Below are positions 57,338-64,000 of a stretch of DNA of 64,000 bases, piece after piece. The position numbers were made by a program, and so were the translations under genes. Source of the DNA: Psychromonas aquimarina ATCC BAA-1526 (GTDB lineage Bacteria > Pseudomonadota > Gammaproteobacteria > Enterobacterales > Psychromonadaceae). Below the pieces are notes generated by a model that was not told where the DNA came from, made no database searches, and worked only from the letters and a program-made list of their open reading frames with translations. Every line of letters begins with the position of its first letter. Position 1 is the stretch's first letter. Location: positions 124,001 through 188,000 of the forward strand of contig NZ_AUAM01000008.1 in the NCBI RefSeq assembly GCF_000428725.1. The letters are read 5' to 3'.

Positions 57338-59974
57338 TTAACCGGTATTACGTAATCCGGCAGCAATACCTGCAATGGTCACCATTAATGCCTGGTCAAT
57401 AACCGGACAAATCTCCTCGCCGTTTTTGCGGGAGCGGCAAAGAAGCTCTGCCTGCAGCATATTAAGCGGATCAACGTAAGGGTTACGCAGCGAAATAGAT
57501 TCTTTAATCCAAGGCTGCTCCTGCATCAGCTTATGATCTGGTATGGTTTCTAACACTGTGTCACGTGTCAGAACTAAGTTTTCACGTAAACGCTCACCTA
57601 ACGGCCATAACTCTTCAGGTACAAGACGCTCTTCATAAAATTTAGTCAGCTCTTCATCTGCTTTCAAAAATACCATTTCAAACATCTCTAAACGCGTATG
57701 GAAGAAAGGCCAGTTACAGTACATCTCCTGCAGTAGCTCTTTTTTACCTTCATCTAATAATGTTTTCAGTGAAGTTCCTGCACCTAACCATGCCGGCAGC
57801 ATCAAGCGGTTCTGGCTCCAGGCAAAGATCCACGGGATTGCACGCAAACTTTCAACGCCGCCGTTAGGTTTACGTTTTGCAGGGCGGCTGCCTAGTGCCA
57901 GTTTACCTAATTCCAGCTCTGGTGTTACGCTGCGGAAATAAGGTACAAATTCCGGCTCTTCCTGAATGAAATGACGGTACTCCTGACAAGACTGCTCGGC
58001 AAACTGTTCCATTAAGTCACGCCATTCCTGTTTAGGCGCCGGCGGCGGAAGAAGGTTGGCTTCTAAAATAGCGGCTGTATAGAGGTTTAAGCTTTGTACG
58101 GCAACTTTAGGCAGACCGAATTTAAAGCGGATCATCTCACCCTGCTCAGTAACACGCAGTCCGCCTTTAAGCGACCCTGGAGGCTGGGATAATAATGCCT
58201 GGTGTGCAGGAGCACCGCCGCGGCCGATTGTGCCGCCTCGCCCATGGAACAACACCAGCTGAATATCATTTTCTTCACTGATTTTAACCAGTGCTTCCTG
58301 AGCTGTATATTGTGCCCAGTTAGCCGCCATTACACCGGCATCTTTTGCAGAGTCAGAATAGCCGATCATGACATGCTGTTCGCCGCCGATATATCCTCGG
58401 TACCAGTCAACAGCAAACAGGCGCTGCATTACTTCGGCCGCATTATTTAAATCATCTAAAGTTTCAAATAACGGGGCAACAGGGATGCGGAAAGGGCAGC
58501 CGGTTTCTTTTAATAGAAGTTGCACAGATAAAACATCAGACGCCTGGCGCGCCATTGAAATAATATAAATACCCAATGCCTGCGGATCGGTTTGTGCGAC
58601 CACTTTACAAGTATCTAATACTTCCTGAACCTCTGCAGACGGCTCCCAGGACACTGGAATAAGCGGGCGTTTACTGTTTAACTCCTGCAGTAAGAATGCC
58701 TGTTTATCAGCTTCACTCCAGGCGTTGTAATCGCCAAGGCCCAGATAACGTGTTAATTCAGACAGAGCATCACCGTGGCGTTCACCGTCTTGACGAATAT
58801 CAAGTTTTACCAGGTTGATACCAAAACATGCCAGGCGGCGCAGGATATCTAGAATCAGGCCATTTGCAATAGAATGCATCCCCATAGTTTTAAGTGACTG
58901 ATAACATAGCTCTAGAGGCTTTTTCAGCTGCTCTGTACGGGTGATGATATCTTGTGCATTGCTGTCCTGGCCTCGCAGGGTCGCGCTTAGTGAAGTGCGT
59001 GTTTCTTTTAATTCTTCACGTAATTTCCGTAAAACAGCCCGGTACGGTTCATCTGTATTTTCGCCAACTACTGCGCGTAAAGCGGGAGCGCAGATATCCA
59101 TTGATAATTCTTCAGTCAGCTGTTTAATATCCCGTAGATATAAATCTACAGCTACCCAGCGGCTGGTTAATAATACTTCTTGTGTTACTTTTGCGGTAAC
59201 AAACGGGTTACCGTCACGGTCACCACCCATCCACGAAGTAAATTTAATTGGTGATGCGTCAAGCGGTAATGATAAACCTAAGTCATCCTGCAGCCTGTTA
59301 TCAAGCTCACGAACATATTGAGGAACGGCTTCCCACAGGCTGCTTTCGATAACACCAAATCCCCATTTGGCTTCATCTACCGGACTTGGGCGATTTTTGC
59401 GGATATCATTGGTATGCCAGGCCTGAGTAATTAACTGTTCAAGGCGGTTCAGCAGCTGAGCACGCTCTTTTTCAGATATTTCGCTAATTTCCAGCAGACT
59501 TAAACAGTCATTGATCGCTGTGTGTTTATGGATAAGTGTGCGCCGCGTAATCTCCGTTGGATGTGCGGTCAGTACCATATCCATTTTTAAGTCATTAACC
59601 GCCAGCTGCATTTTTTCTTGGGAAAGCTCTGCACTTTTTAGCTTTTCAATAAGCTCCTTCATTGGATCCGGTGCACAGACACCGCTGTCGCAATGACGGG
59701 AAATACCATGAAACTGTTCGGCGATATTGGCTAAGTTTAAGAAATGTGTAAACGCACGTGCCACCGGCAGCAGTTCATCATCGGAAAGATTAGCTAATAC
59801 TTCAACGAGTGTCTTGCCGTCATCCTGATTACCGGCACGAGAAGATTTAGAAAGCTGGCGGATAGATTCTATTTTATCCAGAAAATCTTCGCCTAAATGT
59901 TCACCAATACTCTTACCTAGTAATTGACCTAATAAACCAACGTTACTACGCAAATTTGCATATTGTTCTGTCAT
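57338..59974 (-). CDS. ppc: Phosphoenolpyruvate carboxylase
   Basis: An 878-residue PEPC of usual bacterial length. Motifs in order: [12 protein letters not shown] with catalytic His138, [26 protein letters not shown], and [14 protein letters not shown]; the C-terminus ends GLRNTG. It carboxylates PEP to oxaloacetate to refill the TCA cycle. Two palindromes of HexR type lie upstream, one just before the start codon, suggesting control by sugar-catabolite state. argE lies upstream on the same strand, 260 bases away. Confidence 0.97.
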   Translation of the reverse strand: MTEQYANLRSNVGLLGQLLGKSIGEHLGEDFLDKIESIRQLSKSSRAGNQDDGKTLVEVLANLSDDELLPVARAFTHFLNLANIAEQFHGISRHCDSGVCAPDPMKELIEKLKSAELSQEKMQLAVNDLKMDMVLTAHPTEITRRTLIHKHTAINDCLSLLEISEISEKERAQLLNRLEQLITQAWHTNDIRKNRPSPVDEAKWGFGVIESSLWEAVPQYVRELDNRLQDDLGLSLPLDASPIKFTSWMGGDRDGNPFVTAKVTQEVLLTSRWVAVDLYLRDIKQLTEELSMDICAPALRAVVGENTDEPYRAVLRKLREELKETRTSLSATLRGQDSNAQDIITRTEQLKKPLELCYQSLKTMGMHSIANGLILDILRRLACFGINLVKLDIRQDGERHGDALSELTRYLGLGDYNAWSEADKQAFLLQELNSKRPLIPVSWEPSAEVQEVLDTCKVVAQTDPQALGIYIISMARQASDVLSVQLLLKETGCPFRIPVAPLFETLDDLNNAAEVMQRLFAVDWYRGYIGGEQHVMIGYSDSAKDAGVMAANWAQYTAQEALVKISEENDIQLVLFHGRGGTIGRGGAPAHQALLSQPPGSLKGGLRVTEQGEMIRFKFGLPKVAVQSLNLYTAAILEANLLPPPAPKQEWRDLMEQFAEQSCQEYRHFIQEEPEFVPYFRSVTPELELGKLALGSRPAKRKPNGGVESLRAIPWIFAWSQNRLMLPAWLGAGTSLKTLLDEGKKELLQEMYCNWPFFHTRLEMFEMVFLKADEELTKFYEERLVPEELWPLGERLRENLVLTRDTVLETIPDHKLMQEQPWIKESISLRNPYVDPLNMLQAELLCRSRKNGEEICPVIDQALMVTIAGIAAGLRNTG

Positions 59975-59991
59975 ATAAACCCCATGAATTC

Positions 59992-60006
59992 TGTAATAAA
60001 ATTACA
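59992..60006. promoter_or_regulatory. HexR-like operator, ppc-proximal
   Basis: TGTAATAAAATTACA: a TGTAAT-N3-ATTACA palindrome, 18 bases upstream of the ppc start. It matches the HexR consensus reported for Shewanella and relatives (TGTAATwwwATTACA, from memory). A site this close to the start would block transcription or initiation. Confidence 0.7.
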
Positions 60007-60106
60007 CTTTAAAAATGAAACTAGTTAATTAACCTACCACAAAAGATTGTGTAGTCAATGTACTATCACATAAGTTTTGCTTTCATTTGATTTGAAAGGT
60101 GTGCCG

Positions 60107-60121
60107 TGTAATTAAATTACA
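60107..60121. promoter_or_regulatory. HexR-like operator, ppc-distal
   Basis: TGTAATTAAATTACA: a perfect palindrome of the same HexR type, 115 bases (about 11 helical turns) from the proximal copy. The 260-base ppc-argE spacer between 59975 and 60234 shows nothing else that I can assign. Confidence 0.7.
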
Positions 60122-60234
60122 TGCTGCTGAGTAATTGATTTTTTGCTTAGGTGTCCTGCGGTTGCGCTTTATAACAGTTAACGGCTATAGCTCTCTTTAA
60201 CAGCCGTTAACTGCAGGCTTGGGGCTGATGAATA

Positions 60235-61383
60235 TTAAATGGTGCAGTAATGTGTAATTAACTTTTCAATCACTTCTTTGGTTGGTTTTACAAAGGAAAG
60301 GTCTAAGTATTCGTTAGGCTGATGGGCCTGAGCGATATGTCCGGGGCCTAATACTATGGTGTCACAGCCAAGCTGCTGTATAAAAGGGGCTTCAGTGCAG
60401 TAATTAGCACTTTGTGCCTGATTACCCGTATAGATTTGTGCCTGTTCAATCAGGTCCGAATGCATTGGACATTGATATGAAGGAATAGGCTCATGTAAAT
60501 GATATATCTCCAGACAGTTAGGGTAACGTTTCTCTATTTCTGTCAATGCGTCCTTCAGGGTAATGAACAGCTCATTGGTACTGACACCTGGAATAGGGCG
60601 CATATCAATATGCAGGTCGCAGCAGCCGCAGATCCGGTTTGGACTGTCACCGCCGCTGATAGCCCCAAAATTCAGTGTCGGATAGGGAACCTCGAAATGT
60701 TTATTGGAGTACTTGTCTTTAAACTGCTGCTGTACTTTTTTCAATTCTCCAATTACCAGATGCATTATTTCAATGGCGTTAATACCTTTATCGGGATCTG
60801 AACTGTGGCCGCTTCGCCCGGTAATACGAATTGCTTCAGACATATGACCTTTGTGCATTATTACCGGCACCATTCCCGTCGGCTCTCCAATCACCGCATA
60901 ATCTGGTTTGATGGTTTTCTGTGCGGCAATATCCTGTGCCCCTGACATCGTTGTTTCTTCATCCGCAGTTGCTAATATGCGCAGCGGTTTATCGAGCTTA
61001 GTTAAATCGAGTGTTTTTAATACTTCAATAACAAAAGCAAAAAAACCTTTCATATCAATGGTGCCTAATCCGTACAGGCGGTTGTCTTTTTCAATTACTT
61101 TAAACGGATCGCTTAACCACTTACCTTCATCATAGGGCACGGTATCAGTATGCCCGGCAAGCAGCAGACCGCCGTCTCCCTGACCTAAGGCTGCGACTAA
61201 ATTGTACTTACCCGGGGCGCTGCTGACCTCTTTAATTTCACAGTCGAAACCAAGTTCCTCTAACCATGAAGCCAGCTGGTTGATGACTTGTAAGTTGCTT
61301 TGATCCCATGATGAATCGGTGGAGCTGATTGATGGAATGGCGATCAGATCTTTATATAAGTTGATAAAATCAGGTAATGACAT
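60235..61383 (-). CDS. argE: Acetylornithine deacetylase
   Basis: A 382-residue M20 zinc peptidase family enzyme. Metal-binding motif [11 protein letters not shown], then [24 protein letters not shown] and, in the dimerisation half, [21 protein letters not shown]-terminal [13 protein letters not shown]. It removes acetate from N-acetylornithine in arginine synthesis. It reads in the same direction as ppc. No ArgR box could be confidently picked in the short upstream region. Confidence 0.93.
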   Translation of the reverse strand: MSLPDFINLYKDLIAIPSISSTDSSWDQSNLQVINQLASWLEELGFDCEIKEVSSAPGKYNLVAALGQGDGGLLLAGHTDTVPYDEGKWLSDPFKVIEKDNRLYGLGTIDMKGFFAFVIEVLKTLDLTKLDKPLRILATADEETTMSGAQDIAAQKTIKPDYAVIGEPTGMVPVIMHKGHMSEAIRITGRSGHSSDPDKGINAIEIMHLVIGELKKVQQQFKDKYSNKHFEVPYPTLNFGAISGGDSPNRICGCCDLHIDMRPIPGVSTNELFITLKDALTEIEKRYPNCLEIYHLHEPIPSYQCPMHSDLIEQAQIYTGNQAQSANYCTEAPFIQQLGCDTIVLGPGHIAQAHQPNEYLDLSFVKPTKEVIEKLITHYCTI

Positions 61384-61462
61384 GGGATCCCTTTAATAAG
61401 CAAATTAATATCGGTGAAAATGATATTACACTTAATAGCCGGAAAGGGTAGCTGCAGATAAG

Positions 61463-61504
61463 AAAAAGCCCTGAGCTGCTGATAACTGTGCTTAGGGCTT
61501 TTTT
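61463..61504 (-). terminator. Intrinsic terminator after the chemoreceptor gene
   Basis: A stem of AAAAAGCCCT / AGGGCTTTTT extended by AGC/GCT with one mismatch, and a 13-nt loop. On the minus strand it lies 17 bases beyond the chemoreceptor stop and ends in TTTTTCTT. The plus-strand foot is also T-rich. Confidence 0.8.
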
Positions 61505-61521
61505 AGATAAAATACTGTGAT

Positions 61522-63381
61522 TTATACTGTGAAACTGCTTACTTCTTTATTGAGCATATTTGCCTGCTGTGCAAGTTCATCACTCATCTGTTCATTTTGC
61601 TGAGCAGACTCCCCTGATTTTTCTGCTACATCGCGTATTGATACAACATGGCGGTTAACCTCTGAGGCAACCACGCTCTGTTCTTGAATGGCCGTGGCGA
61701 TCGTTGTGGTCATATCCATAATATTTACAATATCGCGGTTAATCTCCTGCAGCATTTGTCCCGCCTGGCCTGCTTGTTCGGCGCTTTCCCGGCCTTCATT
61801 ACGACAGTCAGTCATTAAGCTGACTATGCTTTTAGTTCTTGTCTGCAGGGAGCTGATAATGTTTTCAATCTCCTTGGTAGATGACTGGGTTCGACTTGCC
61901 AGAGTGCGCACTTCATCTGCAACAACTGCAAAACCACGCCCCTGTTCGCCGGCTCTAGCCGCTTCAATGGCAGCATTTAATGCCAGTAAATTTGTCTGCT
62001 CTGCGATACCGCGAATAACATCAAGTACTGTGCCGATTGTTTCACTGTCTTTGGCAAGGTCGTTTACCACATCTTCAGATTCAATTAATTTATCCGATAA
62101 TAAACGGATCTGCTCAATGGTCGCATCAACGCCGCGTTTGCCTTTTTCTGCATTGAGGTTGGTCTGCTGCGCTTTATCTGCGGTATCTGTGGTATTGCCG
62201 GCAATCTCTTCAATGGTTGCCACCATTTCAGTGACGGCAGTGGCGACCATATCCGTTTCCTGCATCTGCGATTCAACACCTGAATTGGCCTGATGTATAT
62301 TAGAGGCAAGAATACCGGTTGCCTGATTTACATTAGCTGCTGACTGCTTTACTGATAAGATCAGGCTGTGGAAGTTTGCAATCATACCGTTAAAGGACTC
62401 TGCCATTTCGGCTAGTTCATCACTGTTTTTAGCGGGAACAACAATGGTTAAATCATTACTTTGTGCAATTTCAACCATTGAATTTTTAATGCATAAAATC
62501 CCCTTCATAATATTACGGCTGACTATTGAGCCGATAACAATAGATAAAATTAGAGCGCCGGCAAAAAGGATATAGGTCACTCTGCTGATAGACTGCACAT
62601 AGTCTGCAATCGCCTGGTCTGTACTGCTGACCAGTGTGCCCTGAATTTCAATTACCTTTGCCGCGCTGTCAAACAGTGCTTTACGCAGACCGCTTTGTGC
62701 ATCATAACCTAGTACTTTCTGCTCTTTGGCAAGTGCCAGAAAGGCTTTCTGGTAGTTTTTTAGAGAATAGTTAATGCTTGTTTTTTGACTCAGACTTAAG
62801 CCACTTGTCTCAATACCGGCTGCGAATTTTTTGAACAGCCTTTCGAATTTTCTAATGTGTTTGCGGTCATTTTCCATCAGAAAATCTTTTTCATAACGGC
62901 GTAACTGCAGCGTCTGGCTTAATGCCTCAAAATCATCGCGGCCTATGGTGCGTTCAACCTGACGTACGGCCGCAGTTAATTTTCCGTATAGTCCGTCACG
63001 AGTGTTGAGTCCTATACGTTTTTGCGAATCTACCAGGTTAGAAAAGTGCTGACGATATTCGTTAAGAGCTGCGGATAATGCCGGAATTTCTACTGCAGGA
63101 ATATTCATCTGCTCAAGAGTCTGGGCGACGTTGTCGAGCTGCCCGGATAATTGTTGTGCTTCGTCGTTAAACTGTTCAACATTTATCACTTTTTTCTGGC
63201 TTATAAAGTCTTTTTCATAGTGCCTTAGCTGCAGAATACCTGATTCGATAGCGCCGATATCCTGTGCAAGTGCAATATCTTTTTTCAAAGAAGATGATGA
63301 GAAGCTAAGCAGGAGCAGCATTGTCAGCATACCGACAATGGAAATGAGGGTATTTGCAGTTAATTTATGTTTTATCAGCAT
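61522..63381 (-). CDS. Methyl-accepting chemotaxis protein with HBM-type sensor domain
   Basis: A 619-residue chemoreceptor. Transmembrane helix 1 is at about residues 10-30 and a periplasmic all-helical domain covers about 35-265. The latter has two copies of the L-R-x-Y-E-K-D-F motif (near 52 and 162), the mark of helical bimodular (HBM) sensors. Helix 2 is at about 270-290, a HAMP domain at about 290-345, and a cytoplasmic hairpin contains [25 protein letters not shown] receptors bind organic acids in some pseudomonads; the ligand here is unknown. A partial paralogue lies upstream on the same strand. Confidence 0.92.
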   Translation of the reverse strand: MLIKHKLTANTLISIVGMLTMLLLLSFSSSSLKKDIALAQDIGAIESGILQLRHYEKDFISQKKVINVEQFNDEAQQLSGQLDNVAQTLEQMNIPAVEIPALSAALNEYRQHFSNLVDSQKRIGLNTRDGLYGKLTAAVRQVERTIGRDDFEALSQTLQLRRYEKDFLMENDRKHIRKFERLFKKFAAGIETSGLSLSQKTSINYSLKNYQKAFLALAKEQKVLGYDAQSGLRKALFDSAAKVIEIQGTLVSSTDQAIADYVQSISRVTYILFAGALILSIVIGSIVSRNIMKGILCIKNSMVEIAQSNDLTIVVPAKNSDELAEMAESFNGMIANFHSLILSVKQSAANVNQATGILASNIHQANSGVESQMQETDMVATAVTEMVATIEEIAGNTTDTADKAQQTNLNAEKGKRGVDATIEQIRLLSDKLIESEDVVNDLAKDSETIGTVLDVIRGIAEQTNLLALNAAIEAARAGEQGRGFAVVADEVRTLASRTQSSTKEIENIISSLQTRTKSIVSLMTDCRNEGRESAEQAGQAGQMLQEINRDIVNIMDMTTTIATAIQEQSVVASEVNRHVVSIRDVAEKSGESAQQNEQMSDELAQQANMLNKEVSSFTV

Positions 63382-63744
63382 GATAATGTACCTAAGTCCT
63401 TTATTTACATTAAGATCAACTATGTCAATAAATGCTGTCTGACACTTTTCTGGCTATAAATTAGCAGAGAACAGGGAGATAGGCGCGAGATTTTAAAAAT
63501 TAATTGCAATTATTTTGCGGTGCGTAGAAACTGTGTGAATATTCTTGTGCAGGGGAGGCAATAATAAAAATGAACAGTTGATTTTTGTTTGTTTTTGCTG
63601 CAAATAAAGTTTATGGGAAATTTTCCGCCGGCTGATGCATTTGCGGTGAATGCCGTTGTCTTATCAATGACAGGGGGAACTCGAAAGGGCAGAAATGCCT
63701 TAAATCACTGTGATGCATTTAAGGCATAGCTATAATGAATTGAG
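63382..63744. other. Intergenic region between two chemoreceptor genes
   Basis: A 363-base spacer. It holds the terminator of the right-hand receptor gene (63695-63727). Closer to the left-hand gene there is a minus-strand TTGACA (about 63423-63428) and AAAGGAC just before its start, but no convincing sigma-28 motif. The rest shows nothing I can assign. Confidence 0.5.
63695..63727 (-). terminator. Probable terminator of the partial chemoreceptor gene
   Basis: A perfect 11-bp inverted repeat ATGCCTTAAAT / ATTTAAGGCAT with an 11-nt loop, 17 bases past the stop on the minus strand. The following TTTCTGCCCTTT is only moderately T-rich. Confidence 0.55.
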
Positions 63745-64000
63745 TTAAATGGTGAATGTACTGATTTCTTCTGTTAATACGGTTGCCTGCTGTGACAGTT
63801 CCTCACTCATTTGTCCGTTTTCTAAAGCAGAGGCGCCGGCCGCTTCCGTAACATCTCGAATAGAAACAACATGGCGGTTAACCTCTGATGCGACTGCGCT
63901 CTGTTCTTGAATTGCGGCCGCTATGGCGGTGGTCATATCCATAATACTGACCACATCGTTATTGATCTCTTCCAGCATCTGACCCGCTTCTCCCGCCTGA
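63745..64000 (-). CDS. C-terminal part of a second methyl-accepting chemotaxis protein (cut by window edge)
   Basis: The frame is open from the right edge to the stop at 63745 and gives about 85 residues. It is closely similar to the end of the neighbouring receptor (shared [21 protein letters not shown] and the ending STFTI against SSFTV), so the two genes are tandem paralogues. The sensor domain lies outside the window. The internal ATG at 63978 is not the real start. Confidence 0.85.
   Translation of the reverse strand, partial: QAGEAGQMLEEINNDVVSIMDMTTAIAAAIQEQSAVASEVNRHVVSIRDVTEAAGASALENGQMSEELSQQATVLTEEISTFTI

Noticed and set aside
61384-61460. ArgR box upstream of argE
   Set aside because: There is a loose AATATC/GATATT symmetry but no match good enough to the ArgR consensus.
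63382-63480. Sigma-28 promoter of the chemoreceptor gene
   Set aside because: No TAAA-N15-GCCGATAA pattern was found on the minus strand; a TTGACA is present but no well-spaced -10 could be defended.

Overview
The window is an AT-rich chromosomal segment from a marine gammaproteobacterium of the Psychromonas / Shewanella / Vibrio kind. The family placement is an inference: ppc next to argE, a tusA-like gene, HexR-type palindromes and helical-bimodular chemoreceptors all fit that group. Almost all of it (about 0.2-56.6 kb) is one very large surface-polysaccharide (O-antigen/capsule) locus. The last 7 kb are housekeeping genes (tusA, ppc, argE) and two tandem chemoreceptor genes, the second cut by the window end.

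Layout. (1) 0.2-3.9 kb: a six-SLBB polysaccharide export protein and a Wzz chain-length regulator, followed by a 7-bp tandem repeat and a decayed cysN remnant. (2) 4.6-13.5 kb: a tightly overlapping operon for a CMP-activated legionaminic-acid-like nonulosonate (legB, legC, neuC, neuB, a CBS nucleotidyltransferase, neuA). It also carries two different formyltransferases and a PIG-L deacetylase, which points to N-formyl groups. (3) 13.5-32 kb: a Wzx/Wzy-type O-unit cluster. It holds a flippase with a G9 tract at its start, a GT56 WecF-like transferase, wecE, acetyltransferases, rmlBACD, a polymerase, several glycosyltransferases, fnlABC (UDP-L-FucNAc), a WbpV-like reductase, a PglC-like initiating transferase and a WbpM-like dehydratase. 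(4) 34.7-43.4 kb: an ABC-transporter-dependent polymannan/D-rhamnan type cluster (manC, manB, wzm, wzt, a WbdD-like methyltransferase with perfect heptad repeats, a double-GT4 mannosyltransferase). (5) 43.6-50.4 kb: a decayed rmlA, a fused acetyltransferase/ketoisomerase (FdtD/WxcM type), fdtB, and a GtrB-GtrA-GT-C trio, read as a periplasmic Fuc3NAc side-branch module. (6) 50.5-56.6 kb: gmd, rmd (GDP-D-rhamnose), two GT4 enzymes (one on the minus strand) and galE with a strong terminator.

The locus therefore appears to encode two polysaccharide assembly routes side by side (Wzx/Wzy/Wzz and Wzm/Wzt), each with its own length control: Wzz for one, and probably a coiled-coil ruler in the WbdD-like protein for the other. 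Shared precursor supply (rmlA and rmlB serving rhamnose, Fuc4NAc and Fuc3NAc) ties the modules together. Long gene-free gaps carrying dead gene fragments (cysN, rmlA, perhaps an epimerase) lie at the module borders and look like scars of modular exchange.

No tRNA, rRNA, CRISPR array or intact insertion sequence was seen.
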